Of a DNA stretch of 64,000 nucleotides, positions 44,425-56,640 are shown piece after piece. The stretch is taken from contig JADLZK010011586.1 in NCBI GenBank assembly GCA_015847255.1, positions 105,098 through 169,097 on the forward strand, in the 5' to 3' direction. Made by a program: the position numbers and the translations under genes. The stretch comes from Hyparrhenia diplandra (taxonomy: Eukaryota; Streptophyta; Magnoliopsida; Poales; Poaceae). The notes under the pieces were generated by a model. That model made no database searches, had not been told where the DNA came from, and saw nothing but the letters and a program-made list of their open reading frames with translations. Numbering within the stretch: the stretch's first letter is position 1; every line of letters starts with the position of its first letter.

Positions 44425-47400
44425 ATGGCGCCAAATAGGGATTGGATGTATGTGCCGAGGATCGGTTTGGATTTCATTGATGATGTGCGTAAGAAGTTTA
44501 TGCCCGCCGCCACAAAGCATCGAATCGGTCGGGGTTCGGAAGAAATGGTGTGCCCGTGCTATCGGTGCAAGCATATGTTCTTACACAAGGATGATGTCGT
44601 CGTGGAGCACTTGCTCGCGTTATGGTTTCATCGGGGGAGCCTGAGGTACACCGTGTGGACGTATCATGGTGAAAAAGAACCGAAAGTGTCGCGGCCGGTT
44701 CATCACGGAGGACCCCGTCGACTACAACGACGGAAACACCGGTGGTGGACTTAAGGGGCGCCACAAGTTGATAATCGTGATTACATCACCATAGATGAAC
44801 CGCTTGAAGACATGGAAGAAGCAAATGCGGGTGGAGATCATGGTGAATGTCGAGTAGTTGATGACATGTCGCCCGAGGATGCTGCTCTTTTCGAGGAAAT
44901 TGCTAACCTCAAAGATGAAGATGACGTGTTGTTTGGCAATCCAAGATGGCTCGAGAATTTTAGATGATGAAGCGGGGCGGCAATTGACCCTCTCTACAAA
45001 GATGACGGCAAATGTCCGGCAAAGGCACGGTGCTACGTTTTAACCTAACGATGTTGATGATGAAGGCTCGCCACGGGTGGTCGACACGAGCTTCAATGAC
45101 TGTTACGGTATCTCGGTGACAATGTTTTACCCGGGGAATAAGGTGCCCGCCAATACCTATCGGGCGAAGAAGCTGATTCGCCCCCGTGGCCATGAAGCTT
45201 AGGAAGTTTCATGCGTGTCCTAACCATTGTATTCTATACCGGGGTAACTATGCGGACTTGCAGAACTGTCCGTGATGCGGCGTGAGTCGTTACAAGAGGA
45301 ATGCTGGCTGTCGTGCCACCGATGAGGAGGGACCATCGAGAGGGCCCAAGAAGCAGATGCCACCTCCCGAGGACGAGGGAAGAAGATGGTTACACGAGAG
45401 GAAGATCCCCGCCCTATCGGTGTGGTACCTACCCGCCTGGATCGCTGCGTGCAATTTTGGGAACCCGAGGAGGATGCCAAGCTGATGTCTGGCATGCATC
45501 GGCGAACGCACGAAGGGCGATGGCAAGCTACGACACCCCTCGGATGCCAAAACATGGAAACGCATCAATGAAATGTTTCCGGATTTTAGAGACGAGCCTA
45601 GGAGCGTAAGATTCGCAATGAGTACCGACGGGATGAATCCGTTCGGAGACCTCGTAGTAATGCGCAAAGCACCTAGCCCGGTCACCCTCACCATATTCAA
45701 CCTGCCTCCCTACGAGTGTCTGAAGCGCAAATATCTTCTACTGGCCATGCTCATTTTCGGACCAAAGCAGCCAGGCAATGATATAGATGTGCTCATTGAG
45801 CCAGTAATGGAGGAAATGGCGGAACTGTGGAAAGGGGTTGACATTATGGATGCGTCCGAGAAGAAGAAGTTCACTCTAAAGGCAATGATAATGGCCACCA
45901 TCAGTGATTACCCTGCTCTCTTTTCATTGTCGGGGCAGATTAAGGGGAAGACAGCTTGCACAGTTTGCATTGAGAATACCTGCTCCATTTACCTTAGTGG
46001 ATCCCAAAAAGGCGGTGTATATGAAGCATCGTAAATTCCTCCGCAAAGAACACAGTACCGGGGAAACTTCGATGGGCGAGTACTTTGGCGAAGCCCGAGA
46101 CATCAACGGAGGAGCCGGAAAGGGTAAAAATACGGGCCAAAGGTGTTTGAAATGGTGAAGAACATAAACCACGAGTTCGGTAAGAAGAAGAAAAGCCGGT
46201 GGGCCAAAGGAAAAGAAGAAGCGAAGCGGAACAAAACAAAGGTGCAAAGAAGAAGAAGAAGCGAGGCGAAGCGTAAGCGTAGTAACCCACTCGAAGCCTT
46301 TGCCCAAAGTCCCATTCAAGAAGCAGTCGATTTTCTTCAAGTACCTACCATACTGGAAGATGCTCCATACACCCCATGCTGTCGATAACATGCATCTACA
46401 GAAGAATCTCTTCGAGAGCTTGGTCGGGATGTTCCTAGATATCAAGAATAAGACGAAGGACGGTGTCAAGTCACGTCGAGGATCTCGCCGACATGGGCAT
46501 CGGGCCTGAACTTCACGCCAAACCCTCGGGAATAGCGGAAAAGTCGACCTTCCAGCCGCGAGCTACAATCGACACGGGATGAAAAGAGGGATTTTTGCAA
46601 ATGGCTCGAGGGATGTGAAAGTGCCGACCGGTTTTTCGTTCCAACCTCAAGAGCATTGTATCGATGAAAGACGACGACAGCGTCAAACTTGAAGGCCCAT
46701 GAGCGCCATGTCATCTTGACGGTGTTCCTTCCAATTGTGATTAGGTGCATCGGCCCGAGTTTTTGAAGATGGCCGTTGCGCTGTGCTACTTTTTAATCGC
46801 ATCACGAGAGAAGGTCATCGCTGAAAATGACCTACCCGCGACCGAAAGAGTTCATCACGGAGACTATATGCCAGCTTGAGATGTGCTTACCACCGTCTTT
46901 CTTCGATATTATGCCACACCTCATGATACACATGGTCGATCAAATAGAAGAACTGGGGCCTCTCTACCTGCATGAGATGTGGATGAACGAGCGGTTCATG
47001 TCCTCTCTTAGACAGTCTGTCTTAACCGTGCATACCAGGAGGGCTCTATGATCGAGGCATACACAACAATGGAGTCTACGTTAACTGCTGCACTAGATAC
47101 ATCCGGGATGGAAATGCAATCGGCAAAACCGCGAGGGGATGGGCTGCAGCGGGGGAGGAAAGTACGAACCGATATAGACCACTAAACAATCGAAGAAGCC
47201 CATGACAGCGCTCCGAACCGTTAGTATCAATGGAAACGTGGGTCGAGAAGCATCCGGAGGAAATTCATAGCAACGCGTGGCGGCGCCTGAGGGGGTGGAA
47301 TGCGAGACAACACAAGTTGAATTTCACAACGTGGATCGAGAACGGGGAGATACCCCTAAACGCGGATCTTGAAGAATCGATGCTTGCATACGGCCCATCT

Positions 47401-47995
47401 AGCCAAATCATCACATGGCAAGGTTACGACATCAATGGATACAGGTTCCACACGAAAGAAAAAGGACAACAAGAGCGCGTCACGCGAACAGCGGCGTTCG
47501 GTATGAGGGCATGGACATGGCCACCAAGGAACTAAAGACATACTATGGGCAAATCCAAGAGATTTGGGAACTTGATTATGGCGAGACCTACGGATACCCA
47601 TTTTTCCGGTGCGAGTGGGTCAAGCCAACGGCGGTTGACGTGGACGGTTGGGTTAACCACCGTTCAGCTCGAAAATACTTTGGAGATGATGAGTGGGTAC
47701 TCGCAAGTCACGTGGCCCAGGTAGCCTACTACCCGGTGCCCAAATCGCATGGCAAAAAGCAACTACATGCGGTCGTGGGAGGGAAGCAAAGGATCGTGGG
47801 AGCCGATGGAGTGCAGAGTCCCGAAGAGTACAACAACTACGCAGAGTTTATGCTCTTTACCGATCATCCAACCAAGATCAAGGAAGTCGAGACACGCGTG
47901 TGGGGGAATGTCCTCGGGACCAAGACAAAGCCCCAGTGCCACGGACGGGACGGTCGAAGAAGAAAAGTGGCAGCCCCGGCAAAAAAAAAATAAGT
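44425..47995 (+). pseudogene. CACTA TNP2-type transposase, decayed
   Basis: The ATG at 44425 (context GACCATGGCG) opens RDWMYVPRIGLDFIDDV, then CPCYRCKHMFLHKDDV and YTVWTYHGE, the transposase-associated N-terminal domain. Pieces of the Transposase_21 core follow in several frames: CYGISVTMFYPGNKVPA and YRAKKLIRPRG (about 45090-45185), VRFAMSTDGMNPFGD (45609 on), IFGPKQPGNDIDVLIEP, and MHLQKNLFESLVGMFLDIK (about 46391). Next are LEMCLPPSFFDIMPHLMIH (46876) and a C-terminal DUF4218/DUF4216-like part, YYGQIQEIWELDYGETYG and EWVLASHVAQVAYYPVP, ending in a lysine run at 47995. At least six frame changes are needed. It cuts and joins element ends in active relatives; this copy cannot encode it. Its reading direction points away from the left terminus, as in other CACTA elements. 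Confidence 0.88.
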
Positions 47996-48275
47996 CGACA
48001 TTTATGTAATAGAACCAAAATATGTATGTCACGATATTTATGTAATAGAACCAAATATGTAATGTATCGCCAACTCGATTTGATCTCAAAATGCCTCGAA
48101 ACTTTTCAACTAAATATTGTATTTTTAAATCATGCAAGAACTATTCAAAATTCTAGTTTCATATTTTTCATGGGTACACATACTCATAGGAAAGCCACAC
48201 AAAAATATTTGGAATTTTTTAATCAACTTTCGAATTGATATGAATTTTTCAAAATCAACTTTTTAATCCAATTTC

Positions 48276-48349
48276 CGTGGCGGTTATTTTAGAATGCCCG
48301 CCACGGAAAATCATTTTTGCGTGGCGGGCATTCTAAAATAACCGCCACG
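48276..48349. repeat. Perfect 30-bp inverted repeat of subterminal motif
   Basis: The arm 48276-48305 (CGTGGCGGTTATTTTAGAAT and on) is the exact reverse complement of 48320-48349, with a 14-base spacer. Each arm is itself nearly palindromic at its ends (CGTGGCGG / CCGCCACG). It uses the same word as the left subterminal repeats. Confidence 0.9.
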
Positions 48350-48361
48350 CAAAATGAATGA

Positions 48362-48460
48362 CTATATATATGTGACCGCGAGCCGTGGAATCGGCTAAGT
48401 TCTCCAGTGTTCATTTCTCACCCCGAAGGGGCTGCCAAAAATTTTCCGTCGCGGTCGCCG
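48362..48460 (+). repeat. Left arm of a gypsy-split inverted repeat
   Basis: It contains GTGGAATCGGCTAAGT, GTTCATTTCTCA and CCCGAAGGG. The reverse complement of the whole stretch, with scattered mismatches, is at 58937-59036. The two arms were under 1 kb apart before the gypsy element landed. The sequence after this arm (48461-48547) and after the gypsy element (58307-58640) is GC-rich, with GCCTCCTCCTCG-type words. Confidence 0.8.
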
Positions 48461-48547
48461 CCGCCGTCGAGCACCTCCCCGTCGGCGCCGCCCGTCCGCG
48501 CGCCTCCCATCCACAGGCCTCCTCGTCGGCGCCGCCCCATCCGCGCC

Positions 48548-49896
48548 TGTTGACGGTAACCAACGACAAATTAAATACCGTCAACACAACACCAAAACAA
48601 CCTAGAAATAGGAATTTCAACTAACATATTCCAAAGTTTTGGTGTTTATTTGGACTTGCAGGTACAAACTCATGGATGATCACTTTGGGTAAAAAAAGAC
48701 AAAGAAAAAGAAATAAAATCAACAAATAGAAAAAGGCCCAAAGGAGCAAATGGCAAGCCCAAACAGAAATTGCAACAAAACGTCGAAACCAGGCCGGGGC
48801 CAGTCCACCTTACAACTTTTCAAAGCAAGGAAGCCCAGCCGCCGGGGCCGGGCCAAGGCCGGGCACGGCAGTGGTGCGCACACCACCAATTGGTGCGGCC
48901 GCACCCTGGCCGAGGCGGTTCGAGCCCAGCCGGGAGGCGGTTTGTTACCTTCAAAAGCGGTGAAACCGGCGTGGGATGGTCGGTTTTGGCGTACATGGAA
49001 GGTTTTCCTAGGTCGGTTTGGGTGTTTTTTAGCACTTAGGTCCCTCCCCTTATGTATAAATAGACCCCTCTCTCCCTCTCATAAAGCAATAAAAATTCAA
49101 AGGAGAAACCAGTCCACTTGTGCAAGAGAGTAGAATTAGATCTTCTTCTTCTTCTACTTCTTCTATTCTATCTTCTAATTCTAGAGAGTGAGAGAGGGAA
49201 AGGCTAGAAAGAAGCTTGGTTCTTTCTGGAGTTCTTAGGTTAAGCCCCTCGGTGTTCAGCGGTTCCTAGGAGGGGACGGAGTGTCGGACTTGTCGGTACC
49301 CGCCCGGCTTGTACCTCTGCAAGCTACTTACACTTTGGTAAGGAGTCTTGTGATTATCTTGCGACTACTTAATTTCCATCGTATATTTCTTAGCTGTTGT
49401 AGACTTGCGGGGATTGGTAGATCGTTTTAACGTTAGTTCTTGGTGGAGGAACTCTTTGACCGGGAACCTTGGCCAACATCAAGAAGCGTGACCAATAGTG
49501 CAAGCGTGGTGTTTGGACTAGCGTTCACCTACCTTTTGCGGTGCATCCCACGGTTGAGGGGGTAGGCGGCTTGGTCGTGACAAGCCTTGTCCGTCCTTTG
49601 AAATCCCCACGTTTAAATTTGTGTCGTAGAGCTAATTGCCGGACAACGTCCTTTGGGCGTGGGCGGTGCCAGTGAGTAGACAACGAGACTTTAGGAATCC
49701 TTGCACGGAAAACTTAGCCTATAGATACCTCGCTACTCTTAGAAAACAAACCCTTGCCTAGGTTGACATAGACCGAAAAGCCACCGCTTGCGACCGTCAT
49801 TGTGAAAAATACGATACCCCGCTACCACCGGGTGAAGTGCTACAACGGTATTTCCGTGCGCTTTGCGGATTTCTGTGTGCGTAAGAAACACCAACA
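48548..49896 (+). repeat. Left LTR (1349 bp)
   Basis: It begins TGTTGACGGTAACC and ends AAACACCAACA. The first 11 bases are repeated inverted at 48576-48586 (TACCGTCAACA). A TATA box, TATAAATAG, lies at 49055-49063, followed by CCCCTCTCTCCCTCTC (likely start region), and AATAAA-like signals lie at about 49088. Confidence 0.9.
49055..49063 (+). promoter_or_regulatory. TATA box of the left LTR
   Basis: TATAAATAG, identical in the right LTR at 57457-57465, sits about 840 bases before the LTR end in a position fitting a U3/R boundary. Confidence 0.7.
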
Positions 49897-49903
49897 AGCA
49901 TTT

Positions 49904-49922
49904 TCGGCGCCGTTGCGGGACG
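49904..49922 (+). other. Primer-binding-site-like sequence
   Basis: CGGCGCCGTTGCGGGACG starts about 8 bases after the left LTR. It resembles the plant gypsy PBS TGGCGCCGTTGCCGGGGA with changes. I do not assign the primer tRNA. Confidence 0.6.
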
Positions 49923-50010
49923 GTTGTCGTAGTTATATATCGGCAGAAGTCAACCTACGTGGATTGGTAGTATCCTTTAAACAAAAATACTAAAAGAGTT
50001 TCATTTACCC

Positions 50011-50560
50011 ATGGAGCAACCCACTATTCAAATCTCATGCGCTCCCAAGGGCGAGCTCGTAGAACCACGCCAATCCGCGAAGCCAATCACGACTTCGAAT
50101 ATGAGCTCCGCCCGGGCTTTATAGCCATGGTTCGAGGCCCGAGCCTTTTCGGGCTCGGAATATGAAAACCCCTATCATCACTTACGGGAGTTTGAGCAGC
50201 TGCCGTGGCTGCGACAGTGCGAGGCATGACACATGACACGTTGAGGTGGAAGTTGTTTCCGTTCTCTCTCACTAAGAGGGTGACTCAATGGTACGCCCAT
50301 AACGTAGGGTTGGTAAATGGAGAATGGGAAGAAGCTGCGGAGATTACGTGTAGCGTTCTACCCGATATCGTAATCGCGCCCCTGCGACAAGAGATACTCA
50401 ACTTCCGACAAATAGAGGGTGAAACCTTAGGTGCAGCTTGGGACCGGTTTACCACGCTTACACGATCCGGCCCGGACACATCCCATACCAAACCACGTGC
50501 TTTTACAGCATTTTTGGCTAGGATTGGACAGGGCGATTTGCCTCGCCGCTTGATTTAGCT
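50011..50560 (+). pseudogene. Retrotransposon gag remnant
   Basis: A plausible ATG at 50011 opens MEQPTIQISC but soon stops. From 50205 another frame reads MTHDTLRWKLFPFSLT, QWYAHNVGLVNGEWEE and ILNFRQIEGETLGAAWDRF, the conserved retrotransposon gag (capsid) domain. No zinc knuckle is readable. Gag would form the virus-like particle. This copy is broken. Confidence 0.8.
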
Positions 50561-51059
50561 GCGGGGAGGGTCATTTTCACATAAAACCACAGCGGAAGGA
50601 GAAGCTCTCCCAAACCGTATTCTTGAGAATACCCCTCCGCTAGAACCCATCCGAGTAGAACCCAGCGAAACCGAGGAGTCTCTTCGGCAAAAAGCCGAAC
50701 ACAGTTAAACCTATAAAAGAGACCCTCGCCTGAACTAGAACACAAGGAGACCGTGTGCACGGATCTCCCTTTCTTCGAGGTTGACCTTCTTGATCAATTC
50801 GGTGACACCTTGAAGTACGAACAATGGAAGAAACCACCGGTCCCGGCTAGCCCCTGAACAACCTACGGATAAACTCTTTCTCGAGGAGTCTGTTAAGGAG
50901 CTAACCAGCTATAATGAGCACAGAATGGTTGAGAGAGGAAGGACCCTCTTTCGAAGAAATTCGGATAAGTGGCCCCTCTACACCAATCCATTGCGGATAT
51001 CGAGGGAAGTTTGGTGGAAGTCATGTATAACCCTACTTTGTAGGGATAAACATAATGTC

Positions 51060-54000
51060 GAAACCTTTGCACAAGCTTGTGTTGAGGAAGCTATTAGGAC
51101 CCCTACAACATGGACCCCTGCGCATAGCACCTCGTACCACCATTGAAAGCCGTGAGGTTATACATGAACAAATCTTCTGCACAAGGATGTCAAGTTGTCT
51201 TTGGACTTTCACGTTTTTGATATCCAAGACTTCGACATCCTAATCGGGCATCCACGGAAAAGATTCTTGACCTACCAACATCCAGGGGATTTAGATGTCA
51301 AACTCGGGAAGAAAAAGTTTTCTATCCCGGTTACTCGAGCTAAAAACTTGGTAATGTGAACCCTTCCTTGAGTACGACACGCCCCAAGGAGGTCATTATG
51401 CTATATGAGAACCGAAAGCAGACCTTGAAAAAGGCCCAATTCTTCATTGAAGAAGAGGACGATTCAGGGAACTCATAGAACTTCCCAAAGAGGAAGAGCT
51501 AACTCGGCCTCCAGTTGAGCTTAAACCCCTACCCCGGGCCTACGCTATGTCTTCCTAAACGGCGATTCACAAGCACCGGTCATCATAAGCAATAAACTTA
51601 GTGACCGGGGAGACTACCCGGCTAATAGCCATTTTAGAGAAACACGGATCGGTCTTCGGGTATTCCCTTCAAGATCTCGAAAGGGGTAAGCCCAACACTA
51701 TGCACACATCGCATACCTATTGACCCCCGACGGTATTACCCCATCATGCGAACCCCAGCGTAGGCTCAATAATGCGATGCGTGAAGTCGTGAAGAAGGAA
51801 GTTCTCAAGCTTCTTCACGCCGGGATTATCTATCCCGTGCCACCGATGATTGGGTTAGCCCGGTCAAGTGGTCCCTAAAAGGGAGGAATGGCGGTCGTTG
51901 AGAACGCTAAAAACGAACTCATTCCACAAAGACAAGTCACGGGGTGGAGAATGTGTATTGATTCTGAGAAAACTTAACAAGGCAACAAAGAAAGATCACT
52001 TCCCGCTGCCCTTTATTGATGAAATGTTGGGGCGGTTAGCGAAACACTCTTTCTTGTTTCCTTGGCGGGTATTCTGGCTACCACCAGATCCCGATCCACC
52101 ACGATGACGAGCAAGACCACGTTCACATGCCCATACGGAACCTATGCTTACCGTAGAATGTCATTTTGGGCGTGTAATGCGCCTGCTTCTTTTCGCGGTT
52201 GCATGATGTCTATCTTCTCGGACATGATCGAAGAAATCATGGAGGTCTTCATGGACGATTTCTCTGTCTATGGTAAGACCTTTGAAAGTTTGTCTCGAAG
52301 AACCTAGACAGGGTCTTGCGGCGATGCCAAGAAAAGGACCTAGTACTTAAGCTGGGAAAAGTGCCACTTTATGGTCCGAGAAGGCATCGTTCTTGGGCAC
52401 CTCGTGTCCAGGAGGGGGGATAGAGGTAGACAAAGCTAAGATAGAAGTTATCGAAAAACTACCACCCCGAGAGCGTCAAAGGTATCCGTAGTTTCCTAGG
52501 CCACGCAGGTTCTATAGAAGATTCATAAAAGATTTTTCACAAATCGCTAGACCTCTTACGGCCCCCGCTAGCCAAGGATGTACCCTTTGACTTCACAGAT
52601 GAGTGCTTGCACGCTTTCGAAACCCTAAAAAGCACTCATCTCGGCTCCGATCATCCAACCCCCAGATTGGTCGTTGCCATTTGAAATCATGTGCGATGCT
52701 AGCGACTACGCTCAACAGCGGTCCTAGGCCAAACCAAGGACAAAAAGCAGCATGCCATCGCATATGCTAGCAAAACTCGACAGGAGCCCAAGTTAATTAC
52801 GCCCACGACGTAAAAAAAGAGCTCTGGCAAGTAGTCTTTGCTATCGAGAAGTTTCGATCCTACTTAGTGGCGCAAAAATAATCGTTTATTCAGACCATGC
52901 CGCCCTTAAGTACCTTCTCACCAAAAAGGATGCGAAACCTCGCGATCCATTTGGATTCTTCTACTCCAAGAATTTGATATAGAAATAAAAGATAAAAGGG
53001 AGTAGGAAATACCGTTGCGGATCATTTGTCGATATGCGGGTAACTAACATGCAGGAACCACCAATTAACGACTACTACAAGCGACGACATGCTACTCAAG
53101 GTGTCGCGCACTTCAACCCATGATGCGCAACCATTGTGAATTACATGGTTGCGGGATACGTACTACACCGGGGAGAACAAGCGGAAGCTCAAATGGAGAG
53201 CGGCGGCACGTGGGATGACCCATATCATGCAGGGTGTGTGCGGACGGGCTTGGCGAGAAGATGCGTACCCGGGGAGGAAGGAATGCAGATCATCGAAAAA
53301 TGTCATGCGTCTCCCTACGCGGACATCCGGGAGTATTTCGCACACAAGCCAAAATTTGGCGAGTCGCAGTTCTTACGGCCGGCGATGTACGACGACAACG
53401 AAAGAGTTCATGAGAAGATGCTACAACTGCGCGAAGGCGGGGAACATCACAGCTCGTGATGCGATGCCCCTACACTACAACCTTCAAATAGAAATATTTG
53501 ATGTGTGGGGCATTGATTACATGGGACCATTCCAGAAGTCCCATGATTGCGAATATATCCTGGTGGCAGTAGACTACGTGTCAAAGTGGGTAGAGGCAAT
53601 ACCGTGCAGAGCTGCTGATGGCAAGCACGCCGCGCAAGATGTTCCATGAAATCATCTTCCCCCGTTTCGAACGCCACGCATGGTAATGTCGGTGACGGAG
53701 GATCACATTTCAAGGACAAGTCATTGGGGCATTCTTAAAAGAGCTCGGCACTCTGCACAATATCGCTACCCCTTATCATCCGCAAACCAGCGGACAAGCC
53801 GAAACTTCCAACAAACAAATCAAGAACATCCTGCAGAAGACGGTCAACGAGATGGGGAAGGGCTGGAAGAATAAGCTACCCGATGCTCTCTCGGGCATAT
53901 CGGGAAGCATACAAAGCCCCATCGGCATGTCACCTTACCGGTGGTCTATGGCAAAACTTGCCATTTACCGGTTGAGCTGGAACACCGAGCTCATTGGGCC

Positions 54001-54315
54001 ATCAAGAAGTGGAATATGGACGTCAGACTCGCCGGGAAGAACCGTCAGAGACAAATCTCTGAACTAGAAGAATGGCGAGAGAAGGCGTACCACAGTGCAA
54101 AGCTCTACAAAGAGCGCACAAAAAGATGGCATGATCAGCGTATCAAATTCAAGGAATTCGCCACGGAGACAAAGTACTCCTATTCAATTCGGGTGAAATT
54201 ATTCGCGAAGGGAAGCCGAGAAGCAAATGGAAAGGACCGCACACCGTCATCAACACATCGCCACACGGCGCAATCACAATTCAAGATGACACGGGTAAGA
54301 TACAAAAGGTAAACG
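51060..54315 (+). pseudogene. Retrotransposon pol remnant (PR-RT-RH-IN)
   Basis: The order of domains is visible in several frames. A protease-like region lies at about 51140-51360. Reverse transcriptase is at 51868-52310, with LNKATKKDHFPLPF, TTFTCPYGTYAYRRM and the active-site stretch MDDFSVYGKTF. RNase H traces are at 52320-53050. The integrase core is at about 53490-53930 (YNLQIEIFDVWGIDYMGPF, VAVDYVSKWVEAIPC, PQTSGQ). The integrase C-terminal part runs to about 54310. Stops and frameshifts occur every 100-400 bases. No attempt is made to rebuild the protein. Confidence 0.85.
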
Positions 54316-54415
54316 GTCAACGCCTTTAAGCTTTTCTTCGAACCACCCCCTCGATCTTAACCAAGAGCTCGATAGAATAGATTTATGCTTTGAGAATTAA
54401 TAATGATCAGAATTT

Positions 54416-54660
54416 TAAAAAAAATAATAATAATAATAATAGTAATAATTATATTTATATATAAAAATAGTAAAACATAAAAAAGTTATCTATGTAGTTT
54501 TTAATTAAGTATTTGCCTTTTTATTTTCCTTTTATTCTATCAAATTTATCTTTGGTCATTTGCTACACAAAGAATATTAACTTTCTAAATTAAATCAAAG
54601 CATAAACTATTTTCAAAATTCAAATTTGAGAATCAATTAGAGATCGACAAGAAAGGAAAT
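54416..54660. other. AT-rich spacer with (AAT)n run
   Basis: Spacer between pol and the third ORF. An AAT/TAA microsatellite lies at 54422-54470. No gene is seen. Confidence 0.6.
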
Positions 54661-54911
54661 GTTTCTCGTAGCGGCAAACCCCCAGTTCAAAACTTTTTCA
54701 GAAAGGAAACGAATGTGGGTGAAAAGCTCGACCAGGGGGGACACTGGGTGGTGCGCTACAAGACCACACCACTGGTGCGCCGCACCACTGGCCAAAACTC
54801 CGTTCGGGCTGGGATTTCACCCATCACCTTCCTCTTTCTCATAACTTTTTGCAATGGTGAGGTGCGCTCTGCGAGATTTTAACTGCCAAAGCAGAGAGGG
54901 AGTGTTTGTCC

Positions 54912-54919
54912 TATAAAAT
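54912..54919 (+). promoter_or_regulatory. TATA-like box before the third ORF
   Basis: TATAAAAT lies 90 bases before the ATG at 55009, followed by a C/T-rich leader (CTCCTCTCCATTC, CTCTTCTCCTCCTC), as in plant promoters. Use as a promoter is inference. Confidence 0.4.
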
Positions 54920-55008
54920 CCACCCTCCTCCTCTCCATTCTTCACACCTCTCCTTCTTGCTCTTCTCCTCCTCTCAAATTCTCTTCTTCTAAGCCAAGAA
55001 CAGCTGCA

Positions 55009-55590
55009 ATGGCAGATCATGCCCTTACCCTCTACAACTCCTCTCGTTCACTTTGCTCTCTCAATGAGGATGACTTGATTTTCCCTAGTGACGAGGTGGA
55101 ACCATCCTATGCCGCCCCTCTTGCCGTGCTCCCTCCCCACGCTACTCATCCGGTGGAGGGGAACAGCTATGTGTCCACGGGCAGATCCGTGACACGCAAA
55201 GGCAGGCCTCTCGGCGCCCACCTCGTCCAACGGTGGGCACCCTGGGCATTAAGAGGAAGGATCCCGAAGCAGCTGGTGCCCGTACTACATCAACCGGGAC
55301 ATCTTCCTTCCACGTCTCCGACTACACCTACCCGTACACCGTTGTCGGTGTCGACTTGCCCGAGGAGGGCGTGGGAAGGGGGCTTATGAAGAAGCCAACT
55401 CCCACTCCGGCAACATCTCCAAGCGCTCCCGCCGTATCCCTCGGGCGAATCCTAGAAAGGCCCCGAATGTTGTTGAGTCGCTCGAGTAGCGAAGGCCCTT
55501 TGAGGGTACCCCGTGCTGCACCTAGGAAGGCTCTAATGTTTTTTGAGCCGTTCGAGGGTACTCCGATCACTAAACACAGCTGGGAGTAGC
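55009..55590 (+). pseudogene. Third ORF of the gypsy element, unidentified
   Basis: The ATG at 55009 (context GCAATGGCAG) begins MADHALTLYNSSRSLCSLNE. Reading stays sensible to about 55230 and then shifts to another frame (PKQ... and VVGVDLPEEG, 55233-55589). It occupies the position of the extra ORF of Athila-type elements, which is env-like in some relatives. I see no signal peptide or membrane segment here and cannot assign a function. Confidence 0.5.
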
Positions 55591-56012
55591 ACGGTTCCTA
55601 AGGTCCCTTCACTAGCAACCTTAAGCGCTAGAGTTAACTCTCTAAACAAGCTAGCGAAAACCCTAAGCCGCAGAGGTAGAAGGGGCAGATTTAGAGAACA
55701 CCGACATCGGGGAAAGAACTAGACTCTTTGCGCACTAAACTTCAAGACTAAGCTAGCTAGGGTCGCTAGGCGGCTAATGCGAGAGGCGCCCTACGCGAGC
55801 CCGGCCTAGAAGTGCTCTACCTCCTTATCAATAATTAGGCGGCGCACTAGTTTAATTCTCGGTATTTCCCTTCTGTTATTTTGTAATTCCTTCAAGTGTG
55901 TACCTTACTTGAGTTTGAATTATTTATAAATTCAATAAAATTTTATTATTATATTATTGTCTCCACTTGTTTTTGTCCTTGTGCAAAAGAAAAATAAAAA
56001 TAGGTACAAAAA

Positions 56013-56027
56013 CAAGTGTGGGGGAGG
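56013..56027 (+). other. Internal polypurine-like tract
   Basis: AAGTGTGGGGGAGG-type sequence, a second purine tract about 0.9 kb before the one next to the right LTR. It could be a duplicated or ancestral PPT. Confidence 0.45.
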
Positions 56028-56369
56028 AGTCGCAAGTCAAAGGTGCGCTAATTTATTAAAATTAAATTTTAACTTGTGATCTATCTTTAAGTGCTAAAAC
56101 CTGAACCCGATTAGCAAAACTCCATCTCTACATCTACCAATTGATACATGGTATGCGTACATTTTATTCCTCGCGAGAATATCAAGCTTACATTAAAACA
56201 ACTACTCATCCTGAAAAAACCTGATTCATGTGGGTTGCATATGCTCTATCTAGTCTAAGTTGTTGCCAAATATGATATGGTACAAATGGATTTGCTATGA
56301 CTTCGTCAGAGAAGAGAAACTCAACATCAGGGAATCTATTCTTTGAAAAAAAGAGAAATGTCTTGGGCT

Positions 56370-56640
56370 ATGCTAAAAAAAAAATGAAAAAAATGAAAAA
56401 AATGAGATGAAAAAAATGGACAAGTGTCCGAGGGCTTAGTAGAGCCCACATCTCTAAAAAAAAAAAAAAAAAGAGAGAAAAGAAGAAGAAATGAGATGAA
56501 AAATGGACAAGTGTCCGAGGGCGAGTAGAGCCCACATCTCTAAAAAAAAAAAGAGAGAGAAAGAAAAAGAGGAAATAAAAAGACAAAAAGTCTAGGGCGA
56601 GCAGAGCCCACCTCTCCAAAAAAAAAAAAAAAAAAATTAT
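56370..56640 (+). repeat. Three-unit A-rich tandem repeat
   Basis: Three units of about 90 bases share GGACAAGTGTCCGAGGGC (or a decayed form) and AGAGCCCACATCTCTAAAAA, separated by A/G-rich runs. It lies in the non-coding 3' part of the gypsy element. The 96-codon minus-strand ORF of phenylalanine runs is fortuitous. Confidence 0.85.

Noticed and set aside
43863..44513. 216-codon minus-strand ORF rich in RE/RG
   Set aside because: Translation of the CT-rich tract, opposite to the transposase.
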